This document shows positions 7,743 to 16,566 of a DNA stretch of 64,000 nt, piece after piece (positions within the stretch are counted from its first letter, which is position 1; each line of letters begins with the position of its first letter). The translations under genes and the position numbers were made by a program. Origin of the DNA: Clostridium peptidivorans. GTDB lineage: Bacteria > Bacillota > Clostridia > Clostridiales > Clostridiaceae. A model generated the notes under the pieces. It saw only the letters and a program-made list of their open reading frames with translations. It ran no database searches and was not told the origin of the DNA. The stretch covers positions 56,803-120,802 of the forward strand of contig NZ_OAOD01000011.1 of NCBI RefSeq assembly GCF_900205925.1, read 5' to 3'.

Positions 7743-9824
7743 TTATTCTATTTTAAATCTCTTTATTTCAGTTGCAAGCTTTTGAGCCATTCTATTAAGT
7801 TCTTCTGATAGTGCACTTACTTCTTCCATTTCAGCATTTTGTTCTTCTGTTACTCCACATACACTTTGTGTTGCATCTGCTATATTACTTGACATTACTG
7901 AAACATCTTCTACTACCTTAACAACTTTATTTCTGCTAACATCTACGTTTTTTAAGCTTTCAGTTATATTATTTATCTTTTGAACTACATTTTCTATTGC
8001 TGTATTTATTTCTTTAAAAGTTTCCTTTGTGTTTTTAACTGCATGGTCTTGCTCTGAAACTACTGCTTCCGCATGTTTCATAGTGCTCTTCGCACGCTCA
8101 ATATCTTTTTGTATATTGTTTATTATATTTTTTACATTACCTGTTGACTGGGCAGTATTTTCAGATAACTTTCTTACTTCTTCTGCAACTACGGAGAATC
8201 CTCTTCCAGCTTCCCCTGCTCTTGCAGCTTCAATTGCCGCATTTAAAGCAAGTAAGTTTGTCTGTTCTGAAATTGAAGTTATTGTTTCTACAATGCTTCC
8301 TATGCTATTTGCTTTATCACTAAGTGAATTTATAACTTCTACTATTTCCAAAGATACTTCGTTGTTTTCTTTATTTTTTTCCTCGAGCTTTCCAATAGTT
8401 TCAAATCCCTTATTAGATATCTCATATACTCTATTTGAAGAACCTCTACTATCTTCTATATGCTCTACTACCTCATCTAATTCTGCTGATAGCTCATTAG
8501 CTGCTTCTACACCTTCTTGCGCATTTTCTGCTCCCTTATCAATACTAACTGTAACATCGCTAATTGTTTTTGCTACTTCTGTAATAGATGTAGTGGTTTG
8601 TTGGGTTGATGCAAGTAGTGACTCCGAAGAATTAGATACAACTTGTGAAGCTTCGTGTATATCTTGTATAAGACCTTGCATATTTCCTATCATTAAGTTA
8701 AAGCTATTACTTAAAACTCCAAATTCATCCTTTGATTTATAGGTACTTTTAACTGTTAAATCTCCCTCTGATGCTTTTTTAATTAAATCAACTAAGTATA
8801 TAAGAGGTTTAGCAAATTTATTTGAAAAAATATAAGTAGCCACTATTATAATTAATAGTATTATTGCACCTGCAAATATATTTTTATTTCTTATACTTGT
8901 TATCATTGCTAAGGCATCTGATTCTTTTTCTACAGTAATAACCGCCCAGTTATCTGAATTTCCTGGAAGTTTTATTGTTTCATAAGCACTAATTACCTTA
9001 TTTCCGTCCTTATCTTTATATGATTTAATTCCTGAATTTCCTTGTAATGCTTGTAATGTTATTTCTTTAAGTTCTTCAGGTACTTCTATCTCTTCTTGAT
9101 TAGTTTTAGGAGCACCGTTGGCATCCTTTACTACTTTTCCAGAAGCGTCCTTTACTTTTACAGTTCTAGTTAAATTCTTATAATTATAAATTTCTTGAAC
9201 TTGTTCCCTGTCTGGATGCGCTATAACAGCGCCTTCTCCATCTATTACATAAGCATAAGCTTTATTAGTACTATATTTTTCTACCATCTTTTGAAGCTCG
9301 TCCAGCTTCAAATCTGCATCCATGACTCCCATCATCTTACCTTTATCATCTAGTATAGGAAATATGATAGAGTTAATTGCTTCACTATCGTCATTTACAG
9401 TTAAATAAGATTTACTTACAAATGGCTTTTGAGCAGAAACTGATTGTTTGAACCACCATCTATCCGCTCTATTAGCAAGATTTCCTTTAGTTCTAGAAGT
9501 TTGATCTCCCTTCATGTCTTGTATACAGAGCAAGTCAAAGTAAGGATTTCTCTTCATTGTATCCTTTATGGCCTTTGTCTGGGCCGGTCCGTCAAATCCT
9601 TTTATTATGTCGCTGCTAATAACTTCTTCAGTAAGCACATAGGCCTTATTCATGTAATCCGTAACTCCATTAGCAATGGTTTTGCCAAGAGTTGAATGAT
9701 CCTCATATACATGTTCTTGTAAACTTCTTTGCATGGAAATGTTAAAAATCAAATTAGATACTAGCAAAGGAATTGCAGCTATTAGCACTGCCATAAGTAT
9801 TAATTTTTGCTTTATTGATTTCAT
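7743..9824 (-). CDS. Methyl-accepting chemotaxis protein, dCache type
   Basis: 693 residues from ATG at 9824 behind GAGGGGGAAC (a longer frame to 9884 lacks a site). TM1 at about 8-28; an extracellular double-Cache sensor at about 35-290 ([20 protein letters not shown] and [15 protein letters not shown] are typical dCache_1 sequences); TM2 at about 315-333; HAMP at about 335-390; a signalling coiled coil with the conserved tip [21 protein letters not shown] at about 518-555. dCache receptors often sense amino acids, but the ligand is not evident. Monocistronic. Its leader carries a C element directly before the ribosome site. Confidence 0.93.
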   Translation of the reverse strand: MKSIKQKLILMAVLIAAIPLLVSNLIFNISMQRSLQEHVYEDHSTLGKTIANGVTDYMNKAYVLTEEVISSDIIKGFDGPAQTKAIKDTMKRNPYFDLLCIQDMKGDQTSRTKGNLANRADRWWFKQSVSAQKPFVSKSYLTVNDDSEAINSIIFPILDDKGKMMGVMDADLKLDELQKMVEKYSTNKAYAYVIDGEGAVIAHPDREQVQEIYNYKNLTRTVKVKDASGKVVKDANGAPKTNQEEIEVPEELKEITLQALQGNSGIKSYKDKDGNKVISAYETIKLPGNSDNWAVITVEKESDALAMITSIRNKNIFAGAIILLIIIVATYIFSNKFAKPLIYLVDLIKKASEGDLTVKSTYKSKDEFGVLSNSFNLMIGNMQGLIQDIHEASQVVSNSSESLLASTQQTTTSITEVAKTISDVTVSIDKGAENAQEGVEAANELSAELDEVVEHIEDSRGSSNRVYEISNKGFETIGKLEEKNKENNEVSLEIVEVINSLSDKANSIGSIVETITSISEQTNLLALNAAIEAARAGEAGRGFSVVAEEVRKLSENTAQSTGNVKNIINNIQKDIERAKSTMKHAEAVVSEQDHAVKNTKETFKEINTAIENVVQKINNITESLKNVDVSRNKVVKVVEDVSVMSSNIADATQSVCGVTEEQNAEMEEVSALSEELNRMAQKLATEIKRFKIE

Positions 9825-9841
9825 TTGTTCCCCCTCTTCCT

Positions 9842-9912
9842 TGAATAATTTATAAAAACCCTTAATTTTATTACAAATTAGCACATCTCAATTTTATTGA
9901 GATGTTTCCTAA
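9842..9912 (-). repeat. Structured repeat C in the chemoreceptor leader
   Basis: Minus-strand sense: GGAAACATCTCAAT..ATTGAGATGTG then AATTTGTA..TATAAATTATTCA, ending at the ribosome site. Hairpin 1 has CAA/TTG where other copies have CAG/CTG, a paired change. Confidence 0.7.
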
Positions 9913-10098
9913 TAAATTAGTACTTTTTAAATTCTATATAAGTGTATAATATATGAAAATTTAGCAAAATTCAATAATTTTTAACAAATTTCACTAAAAT
10001 TTTATAATTTTCTCCAAGTACACACTTTACCACATGCTGAATTCATCCTATTTGAAATATTGTATGAATTTTATAAATCCTTTAAATACATTTTCGTC

Positions 10099-10116
10099 AA
10101 AGTTTTCCAAAACTTT
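10099..10116 (-). terminator. Possible weak terminator of hom
   Basis: Palindrome AAAGTTTT/AAAACTTT just past the stop at 10124. The following U-tract is poor. The rest of 9913-10098 shows nothing recognisable beyond A+T-rich leader DNA. Confidence 0.3.
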
Positions 10117-10123
10117 AGTCTAT

Positions 10124-11137
10124 TTATCTTGATAAGTTTATTATATCTTTTAATCCAGCTGCCGCAGCTCCTAGAGGATTAGAAGCTCCTCCTAATACAT
10201 ATATTTCTCCCATAGTATCCGTGCTAAATACTACTCCTTTGTTTGTATCTTCTACGCAAGATAATATATCATTTGGGTAAACTTCCATAGGTTTTACTTC
10301 AATAGAAACCTTATCATTATCTCTATAAGCATGGGCTAAAAGTTTTATCTTAGCATTTTTATTTTTGGCTCTTTTTATATCTTCTTTTTTAATATCCTCT
10401 ATGCCTTTTATATTTATGTCACTTATTCTATATTCTGAATTCATAAGACTATTAGCTAAAATCAATATCTTAGTTGCACTGTCTATACCCTCTATGTCCA
10501 ATTTTGGTTCTTTTTCTGCTATTCCTTTTCTCTGTGCTTCTAGCAAGGCTTCACTAAAAGAAATATCACTTTGATGCATTTTACTTAAAATATAATTAGT
10601 AGTTCCATTTAAAATACCTTTAATAGAGTTAATTTTACATCCTGCTAAACTATAGTATCCTATATCCATGGTTGGAAGTGCAGCAGCAGTAGCGCCACTA
10701 TACTTTATATTTACATCCTTTTCCTTTACCTTTTTCATTATAAGAGAAAAGTTTGAAACCATTGCTCCTTTAGAAAGAAGCACTATATCCATTCCAAAAT
10801 TTATTGCATTTATTGTATGCTCTAAACCTACTCCTCCATTTACATCACTTGGGGTGCAATCTACAAATATATCTCCTTCATATATTGAATAGTTGTAAAA
10901 GGAATCAATGTTTTTTTCTCCATATTCTATAAGTCCTTCAGAGCCTGTGGTGCATTCTAAAAGCATATCCAAATTTAATCCATTATACTCAAATATACAG
11001 CCCCTACTTCCTATAACTCCACTTAAAATTAAATTAATGTTATATTGTTCATGTATTTCTGCATGCTTGTCTTTAATAAGCTTTATCAAATTTCCCCCAA
11101 CATTTCCATATCCGCATACTATTATCCTTTTGTCCAT
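10124..11137 (-). CDS. hom: Homoserine dehydrogenase
   Basis: 337 residues from ATG at 11137 with GAGGGG 11 nt upstream (the GTG at 11149 overlaps that site). The NAD(P) Rossmann motif GYGNVGGNLIKLI is at 7-19. VLLSKGAMVSNF near 120 carries the conserved catalytic-region Lys. The homoserine dehydrogenase block GILNGTTNYILSKM is near 180. There is no C-terminal ACT domain, so threonine feedback is not expected by that route. It reduces aspartate semialdehyde to homoserine for threonine and methionine. It stands alone; thrB and thrC are not nearby. Confidence 0.85.
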   Translation of the reverse strand: MDKRIIVCGYGNVGGNLIKLIKDKHAEIHEQYNINLILSGVIGSRGCIFEYNGLNLDMLLECTTGSEGLIEYGEKNIDSFYNYSIYEGDIFVDCTPSDVNGGVGLEHTINAINFGMDIVLLSKGAMVSNFSLIMKKVKEKDVNIKYSGATAAALPTMDIGYYSLAGCKINSIKGILNGTTNYILSKMHQSDISFSEALLEAQRKGIAEKEPKLDIEGIDSATKILILANSLMNSEYRISDINIKGIEDIKKEDIKRAKNKNAKIKLLAHAYRDNDKVSIEVKPMEVYPNDILSCVEDTNKGVVFSTDTMGEIYVLGGASNPLGAAAAGLKDIINLSR

Positions 11138-11211
11138 TAATATAATCACCCCTCATAGAATACTAAATTATTATAATTATACCACAATTTTGACATTTAT
11201 ATAGAAAAAAT

Positions 11212-11246
11212 AACAGTAAATAAGCTAATCAAAGCTCATTTACTGT
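11212..11246 (-). terminator. Intrinsic terminator of the degV-padR unit
   Basis: Strong stem GACAGTAAATGAGCT/AGCTTATTTACTGTT with a short loop, then ATTTTTTCT on the minus strand. It overlaps the padR stop codon region. Confidence 0.85.
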
Positions 11247-11689
11247 CATTTATAAAGATCCTTATATATAATTTTAAATACCTCTAATGCTTCTTCAATT
11301 TTAACCTTTAAAAGTTCTTTTTTATCACCAAATTCTACATATCCTTCTTCTGTAAGTGTATATATCTTTTGTATTCTATTTTGAGAATCATCCCACTTAC
11401 CTTCTATAAATTTTTGTTTTTCAAGTTTTTTTAAAAGGGGATATATACCTCCAGTACTTGGTATCCATAATCCTCTTGTTCTTTCCCCTATTTGATGCGC
11501 AATATCATTTCCATTAGTAGGCCCTAAGCTGAGTATATAAAGAACATATAGCGGAAGCAATCCTTTAGTAAATACCTGTCCTACTGCTTCCCTTTCCTTT
11601 TCTACTTTCTTCAATTCTAATAACTTTTTTTTATATTCTTCATATAGCCTTTTTTCTTCAAGCTTAGAATCCTCGCCCATATTAGACAT
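11246..11689 (-). CDS. PadR-family transcriptional regulator
   Basis: 147 residues. A basic/acidic coiled N-terminal extension (about 1-35) precedes a PadR winged helix: LLPLYVLYILSLGPTNGNDIAHQIGERTRG then STGGIYPLLKKLEKQKFIEG at about 75-95, and a wing IYTLTEEGY. The start follows GAGGAG. The DegV-like gene ends 6 nt upstream, so the two are co-transcribed and probably coupled. PadR proteins usually repress their own operon; the 30-bp palindrome at 12621-12650 in front of degV is a candidate target. Confidence 0.8.
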   Translation of the reverse strand: MSNMGEDSKLEEKRLYEEYKKKLLELKKVEKEREAVGQVFTKGLLPLYVLYILSLGPTNGNDIAHQIGERTRGLWIPSTGGIYPLLKKLEKQKFIEGKWDDSQNRIQKIYTLTEEGYVEFGDKKELLKVKIEEALEVFKIIYKDLYK

Positions 11690-11695
11690 ATGCTA

Positions 11696-12544
11696 TTACT
11701 CCTCTATTAAAATCAAGCCAACCAGCCCTGGTCCACTATGCACTCCTGCTACAGGACTTATTTGCCCTCCAAAAAATCCTTCTACTACGTTTTCGTGTGT
11801 TGAGATCACATCATATACCTTTTTTGATTCTTCTAAGGCATCTCCATGAACTATATATAACTTACACTTTGTTTTGTCTAAGATTTCTTTTGCAAGCTCT
11901 AAAAGCCTATTTAATGATTGCTTTCTTCCTCTTACCTTATCATAAGTATAATACTTTCCATCATTTTTATCTACACCTATTATTGGTTTAATATTAAGAA
12001 GTTCTGCAATAGTCCCAGACACTTTTCCAATTCTACCGCCTCTTTTTAAGTATTCTAATGTACCCACTACAAAAAATAAGTGTACTTTATTCCTAATCCT
12101 TGGTATCTCATTTGTTATATCATCAAAACTCATTCCCTTAGCTATCATCTCTCCACATTTTTGGACTAAAATACCTTCTCCCATGGAAATTGAATGTGAA
12201 TCGTATACATGTATATTTAGATTAGGATGATTTTCACTTACTAACTTAACACTATTATATATACCTGAAAGTCCTGAAGAAAGTGTAATTATAATAGCAT
12301 GAGTGTATCCTTCCTTTTCTAGCTTACTTAGCACATCTTCTGTATCTTGCATGGAAGGTAGCGAAGATGTTGGTACTTCTATCTTAAAATTATCATAAAC
12401 CTCTTGTGGGGTTATTTCTAATTTGTCTTTATATTCTCTATCACTATATATAATTCTAAAGGGTAAAATTTCTATATTATATTTTTTTATGATATCTTCA
12501 TGTAAATCAGCAGCTGTATCCGTAATTAAAGCTATTTTTTCCAA
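11696..12544 (-). CDS. DegV-family fatty-acid-binding protein
   Basis: 282 residues from a TTG start with GGGAGG 8 nt upstream. DegV signatures: ITDTAADL near 6-13, PTSSLPSMQD near 56, ITLSSGLSGIYNS near 86-98, GTLEYLKRGGRIGKVSG near 160 and HSGPGLVGLI at the end. Members bind fatty acids (FakB in Staphylococcus feeds FakA for acyl-phosphate formation). No fakA is adjacent. First gene of a two-gene unit with padR. Confidence 0.88.
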   Translation of the reverse strand: MEKIALITDTAADLHEDIIKKYNIEILPFRIIYSDREYKDKLEITPQEVYDNFKIEVPTSSLPSMQDTEDVLSKLEKEGYTHAIIITLSSGLSGIYNSVKLVSENHPNLNIHVYDSHSISMGEGILVQKCGEMIAKGMSFDDITNEIPRIRNKVHLFFVVGTLEYLKRGGRIGKVSGTIAELLNIKPIIGVDKNDGKYYTYDKVRGRKQSLNRLLELAKEILDKTKCKLYIVHGDALEESKKVYDVISTHENVVEGFFGGQISPVAGVHSGPGLVGLILIEE

Positions 12545-12598
12545 TCAATATTCCTCCCTATCAATATATTTTTAACTAGTATTTCACATATTATATAA

Positions 12599-12626
12599 AT
12601 TATATCATCTTTTAAGTAATTATCAA
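12599..12626 (-). promoter_or_regulatory. Promoter of degV-padR
   Basis: Minus strand TTGATA (12626-12621), 16-nt spacer, TATAAT (12604-12599). The -35 is the end of the adjacent 30-bp palindrome, a repressor-like geometry. Confidence 0.6.
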
Positions 12627-12650
12627 TAGTGATATATATCACTATTGATA
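12621..12650. promoter_or_regulatory. Perfect 30-bp palindrome (candidate operator)
   Basis: Left half TATCAATAGTGATAT is mirrored exactly by the right half. It lies between divergent degV and the thioredoxin-like gene and overlaps the degV -35. A related half (CACCATTGATA) follows at 12656. Confidence 0.65.
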
Positions 12651-12747
12651 GTAGTCACCATTGATACTTATTCTTATTGATGATAGCTTATAATTTATAT
12701 TTATTTTTATTAAATATTTAGCTATACTAATACCGAGGTGTTGATAA

Positions 12748-13074
12748 ATGGAAAATATAAATAATTTAAACGAACTACATACTTTTATAAATAACAATAC
12801 TTTTGCATTTTTATATGTATCTTCTAAAACCTGTAGTGTTTGCACTCCTCTTTCATATAAAGTGGAAGAAATGTTATCAGGATTCCCAAATATTAGTTTA
12901 AAGAAAATGGATTTAGATGAGCTCCCCGAAGTAGGTTCTACTTTATCCTTATTTACTGTTCCTATGCTAATACTATTTGTTGAAGGACGTGAAACATTTA
13001 GAGAATCTAGATTTGTGAAAATAAATGAGTTTAAAGAAAATATAAAGAGAATTTATGAGATTTATTATAGCTAA
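12748..13074 (+). CDS. Thioredoxin-like protein
   Basis: 108 residues, full thioredoxin-fold length. The active-site motif CSVC is at about 32-35 after FAFLYVSSKT. The cis-proline segment is TVPMLILFVEGRE at about 70-82. ATG start after GAGGTG; a TATAAT lies at 12689-12694 with no good -35. The CxxC intervening residues (SV) differ from canonical CGPC, so redox potential and partner may differ. It reads in the same direction as the SGNH esterase 38 nt downstream and is divergent from degV. Confidence 0.8.
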   Translation: MENINNLNELHTFINNNTFAFLYVSSKTCSVCTPLSYKVEEMLSGFPNISLKKMDLDELPEVGSTLSLFTVPMLILFVEGRETFRESRFVKINEFKENIKRIYEIYYS

Positions 13075-13112
13075 ATTATACTATTACAACATTTTATCTT
13101 AGGAGGAACATA

Positions 13113-13664
13113 ATGAAGATAGTTTGCATTGGTGATAGCTTAACCTATGGGTATGGTGTACCTAATGAAAATAGCTGGATACACTTAGCTTCTCAAATAT
13201 CAGATAATACCTTTATAAATTCAGGTTTAAATGGTGATACAACCTCAGGTATGCTCTTTAGACTTCAAGAGGACTTAATAAACCTAAAACCTGACAAGGC
13301 CTTTATAATGGGTGGAACCAATGACTTTTTAATGGGGTATAAATTACAAAACACGATTGAAAATATAAATCTTATAATTAGTGAATGTATAAGTAATAAC
13401 ATAACTCCTTATTTAGGTATACAAATGAAAGTAGATAAAAACTTAGCTGAACTTTATTGGAGTTCTTATATGAATTATGATGAAGTCAACTTAAAAATTG
13501 AAAATTATAGAAATCATTTAATAAAAAAATGTACAAATGAAAATTTAATTTACTTTGATTTTTATAGTATATTTGAAAGTAATATTACAAAAAAACTTTA
13601 TTCAGATGGAATTCATCCGAATACCGATGGTCATAAATTAATGCTTTCATTAATAAACTTTTAA
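13113..13664 (+). CDS. SGNH/GDSL-family esterase
   Basis: 183 residues. Block I IGDSLTYGYG at 6-15 carries the nucleophile Ser; NGDT holds the block II Gly; GGTNDF near 68 is block III with the oxyanion Asn; SDGIHPNTDGH near 165-175 is block V with the catalytic Asp and His. No signal peptide, so cytoplasmic. It resembles small arylesterase/lysophospholipase-type SGNH hydrolases; substrate unknown. It starts after AGGAGG and probably shares a transcript with the thioredoxin-like gene. Confidence 0.85.
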   Translation: MKIVCIGDSLTYGYGVPNENSWIHLASQISDNTFINSGLNGDTTSGMLFRLQEDLINLKPDKAFIMGGTNDFLMGYKLQNTIENINLIISECISNNITPYLGIQMKVDKNLAELYWSSYMNYDEVNLKIENYRNHLIKKCTNENLIYFDFYSIFESNITKKLYSDGIHPNTDGHKLMLSLINF

Positions 13665-13797
13665 TACATAAAAATGTAAAAACTTTATTAAAAAAGTTAA
13701 AATATTTCAAAAATAAAAACTTTAATATTTTTTTGATAATTTTTTAACATATATATTTTACTTCTTATGAAAACGTGATAAAATATTTTCGTCGGTA

Positions 13798-13875
13798 TTC
13801 TTATGAAACTGAACAGGTAAGTTTAATAAGAAAGTTCCGAATTATATCCTTATTAAGGAATAAGAACGGAGGTAA
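13798..13875 (+). promoter_or_regulatory. Structured leader before the ECF S component
   Basis: Hairpin I pairs TTCTTATgAAACT with AGTTTaATAAGAA. Hairpin II pairs CTTATT with AATAAG. GTTCCG at about 13840 can pair with CGGAGG, the ribosome site. This fits translational control, but it matches no riboswitch class I can name. Confidence 0.4.
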
Positions 13876-13880
13876 GATTT

Positions 13881-14483
13881 ATGGAAAAAAATCTAAGAAC
13901 CACTAATCACATCAACACTAGGCAACTTGCCGTAGTTGGTATGTTGTCCGCTATTTCCATCATACTTGGAGCTACTGGATTAGGATTTATCCCTATTCCC
14001 CCTGCAAAGGCAACCATAATGCATGTACCTGTAATTATAGGCGCTATTCTTGAGGGGCCTATAGTGGGTGCCTTAATTGGACTTATGTTTGGTGTATTTA
14101 GCGTAATACAATCCATTATAAGCCCAACACCATTATCACCTATATTTATGAATCCTTTGGTTTCAGTATTACCAAGAGTTTTAATAGGTATAGTATCTTA
14201 TTATTGTTATGTATCTATTAAAAATATCCCTTTTATAAAAAAATCAAATGCAGTTAAAATAGGAATTACTGCTGCTGTAGGTACTCTCACTAATACTATA
14301 GGTGTACTTGGCATGATGTATATCTTATATGTAGAGAAATATGCTCAAATTTTACATATAAGCTCCTCTGCAGCTAAGAAAGGTATAATTGCCATAGGTG
14401 CCACAAATGGGTTACCTGAAATAACAGTATCCATACTTATAACTATACCTGTAGTAATGGCAGTAAAGAAACTTAAAAAGTAA
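13881..14483 (+). CDS. ECF transporter S component
   Basis: 200 residues with about six membrane helices and a short polar N-terminus. The pattern ATIMHVPVIIGAILEGPIVGALIGLMFG (about 48-75) and SPIFMNPLVSVLPRVLIG (about 92-110) is typical of substrate-binding S components of energy-coupling-factor vitamin transporters. The S subunit captures the vitamin and docks on a shared EcfAA'T module, absent here. The substrate is unresolved; folate, pantothenate and cobalamin-type subunits are all possible. It is monocistronic with its own terminator and a structured leader, so it may be controlled by its substrate. Confidence 0.8.
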   Translation: MEKNLRTTNHINTRQLAVVGMLSAISIILGATGLGFIPIPPAKATIMHVPVIIGAILEGPIVGALIGLMFGVFSVIQSIISPTPLSPIFMNPLVSVLPRVLIGIVSYYCYVSIKNIPFIKKSNAVKIGITAAVGTLTNTIGVLGMMYILYVEKYAQILHISSSAAKKGIIAIGATNGLPEITVSILITIPVVMAVKKLKK

Positions 14484-14488
14484 TTTGT

Positions 14489-14517
14489 ACTCCCGATTTT
14501 TTAATCGGGAGTTTTTT
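14489..14517 (+). terminator. Intrinsic terminator of the ECF S gene
   Basis: ACTCCCGATT/AATCGGGAGT hairpin followed by TTTTTT. Confidence 0.92.
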
Positions 14518-14610
14518 GAATGTAAGTGTATTTTTATATAATACTATTTTGTTATATAATTTAAATTATGGCTTAAAACAAATGTAAAACATAAAAGTGA
14601 GGTTTTAAAG

Positions 14611-15582
14611 ATGGAAAAAATAAAATTTATAGATATTGATGGTATTAATGTAGGCCATGCAGATGATAATGAAGGCGCTACAGGCTGTTCTGTTGTAATA
14701 TGCAAAGATGGGGCTACAGCCGGAGTAGATGTACGTGGTGGTGCACCAGGCACTCGTGAAACAGATCTTTTAAATCCTATGAATCTTGTAGATAAAATAC
14801 ATGCTGTGGTTTTATCCGGAGGAAGTGCTTTTGGTCTTGAAGCATCTAATGGTGTTATGCAATATCTAGAAGAACAAGATATAGGATTTGATGTAACCGT
14901 AGCTAAAGTTCCAATAGTTTGCTCTGCAGTTCTTTTTGACTTAGTTATTGGAAATCCTAAAGTACGTCCTGATAAGGTTATGGGCTACAAAGCTTGTTTA
15001 GATTCTGAAAAAAACAATAAAGATGTTCAAGGAAATGTAGGAGCCGGGACTGGAGCATCAGTTGGAAAAATATTAGGCCCAGAGCATTCTATGAAAGGTG
15101 GATTAGGTTCCTATGCAATTCAGGTTGGTGACCTTCAGGTAGGAGCATTAATAGCTGTTAATTGTCTAGGTGATGTAGTAAACCCTGAAAACGGTAAAAT
15201 AATGGCTGGAGCCATTGACGATAACTTAAACTTTCTTAACACCGAAAATATAATGATCTCTCAGTATAGCGAAAAGAAAAATTTATTTTCAGGAAATACC
15301 ACTATTGGAGTTGTGGTAACTAATGCTAAGCTTACAAAAGCTCAAGCAAACAAGGTGGCTTCCATGGCACACAATGGATATGGAAGAACCATGCGTCCTG
15401 CTCACTCTATGGCTGATGGAGATACTATATTCACCATGGCAACAGGAACAATTGATGCAGATATAAATGTAGTTGGGCTTTTAGCTGCACGAGTTGTAGA
15501 AAAAGCTGTTATAAATGCTATAACTCATGCCGAGTCACAGTATGGACTTATGGCGTGGAACGATCTTCCTCATGGGGTTTAA
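14611..15582 (+). CDS. P1-family (S58, DmpA-like) peptidase
   Basis: 323 residues. DmpA/L-aminopeptidase D-esterase family features: GINVGHADDNEGATGCSVV near the N-terminus, VVLSGGSAFGLEASNGVM near 67-83, GNVGAGTGASVGK near 141-153 and KGGLGSYAIQVG near 162-173. The last holds the Gly-Ser pair (Ser about 167) expected for self-cleavage into two chains and for the N-terminal nucleophile. These enzymes release N-terminal residues from small peptides or amides. No secretion signal. It is followed 2 nt later by repeat A3 instead of a simple terminator. Confidence 0.85.
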   Translation: MEKIKFIDIDGINVGHADDNEGATGCSVVICKDGATAGVDVRGGAPGTRETDLLNPMNLVDKIHAVVLSGGSAFGLEASNGVMQYLEEQDIGFDVTVAKVPIVCSAVLFDLVIGNPKVRPDKVMGYKACLDSEKNNKDVQGNVGAGTGASVGKILGPEHSMKGGLGSYAIQVGDLQVGALIAVNCLGDVVNPENGKIMAGAIDDNLNFLNTENIMISQYSEKKNLFSGNTTIGVVVTNAKLTKAQANKVASMAHNGYGRTMRPAHSMADGDTIFTMATGTIDADINVVGLLAARVVEKAVINAITHAESQYGLMAWNDLPHGV

Positions 15583-15584
15583 CA

Positions 15585-15874
15585 ACATTTTAATGCTGCA
15601 TCTGTAGTATTTGAGTTGGGAAACATCTCAGCAAACTGAGATGTGCTGATTTATAACAAAATCAAAGATTTCTATAAATCATGCAAGCCGTTCACTTCGC
15701 AAAAAAGCTCTAATATTTCTGCCTTCAAAACTCCTAAGCCTTCTAAACTCACTACTGCTCAGACAATAGAAGGCTCTTAACGGTGTTTTAAATGCAGAAA
15801 TAAGAGCTTTTAATGCTTGTTCAATGCTTTCTACAATGGAAATCTAATACTATATTCGACATTATCTTAAAATG
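15585..15874 (+). repeat. Structured repeat A, copy 3 (with C insert)
   Basis: About 290 bp. The outer left arm is degenerate. The apical stem is CCTTCTA/TAGAAGG around AACTCACTACTGCTCAGACAA; the middle stem is AGCTCTAATATTTCTG/CAGAAATAAGAGCT. A full C module sits in the left arm at 15618-15685. It is sense to the upstream P1 peptidase gene and ends just before the convergent GNAT gene. Confidence 0.8.
15618..15685 (+). repeat. Structured repeat C inside A3
   Basis: GGGAAACATCTCAG..CTGAGATGTG plus GATTTATA..TATAAATCATGCA, inserted at the GGAAA/GTTCACT junction of the A left arm. Confidence 0.8.
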
Positions 15875-15900
15875 AAGTAAATTCTAATTTAACCTTCTTC

Positions 15901-16329
15901 CTATCTACGTAGTATCATGCTTACATGAGGAATGCCTCCTTCATAAAACAGTTCTCCATAAGGTGTAAAATTAAGCATCTCATAAAACCTTTCTGCATGT
16001 TTTTGTGCATGAATATGTATTTCATCAGCTCCTAGCTCAAAGGACTTTTCTACTAAGTTTTCTACCAGCATTTTACCTATATTTTTACCTCTATATTCCT
16101 TTAGCACTGCAATTCTTCCAAGTGAGCAATTGCTATGCTCTTTAAAAACTATTCTCCCTGTAGCTACGGGCAGCTCATCATTATAGATTAGAACATGAGC
16201 TGAACGTATATCTAATTTATCTCTTTCAATTTCCTTTGGAACACTTTGCTCTTCAATAAATACCTTTTTTCGTATTTCATATGCATCCTTTAAATCATCA
16301 CTTCCTGCTTTCCATATGACTGTAAACAT
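15901..16329 (-). CDS. GNAT-family N-acetyltransferase
   Basis: 142 residues from ATG at 16329 behind AGGGGGATG (the in-frame ATG at 16347 precedes that site). The acetyl-CoA-binding motif A is LGRIAVLKEYRGKNIGKMLVENLV, around 70-93. The N-terminus (DAYEIRKKVFIEEQSVPKEIE) and the tail (MLNFTPYGELFYEGGIPHV) resemble the ElaA/YjcF type. The acceptor is unknown. Convergent with the P1 peptidase across repeat A3. Confidence 0.85.
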   Translation of the reverse strand: MFTVIWKAGSDDLKDAYEIRKKVFIEEQSVPKEIERDKLDIRSAHVLIYNDELPVATGRIVFKEHSNCSLGRIAVLKEYRGKNIGKMLVENLVEKSFELGADEIHIHAQKHAERFYEMLNFTPYGELFYEGGIPHVSMILRR

Positions 16330-16566
16330 TTTCACATCCCCCTTCATAGTTTTATTATATAATAATTTTTTAAATAATCTAATATAAAAATCATATTTCT
16401 GCCAGTAAATTGATTACAAATTATATATGATTTTTTAAAAAACTTATCTATCCATTTATTGATAAAATATACTAAGTATAAAAAATCTTAAAAAGAGTAA
16501 ATTAATTTATATATATTATATTATTTAATAAAACTACTTACTAAAGTAAATAAAGGAGGAATAACA

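Noticed and set aside
8029..8742. Long plus-strand open frame opposite the chemoreceptor
   Set aside because: It is the antisense shadow of the low-complexity signalling coiled coil; Ser/Thr-rich translation, no ribosome site.
13798..13880. Leader as a THF or preQ1 riboswitch
   Set aside because: The conserved motifs of those classes are not present; kept only as an unassigned structured leader.
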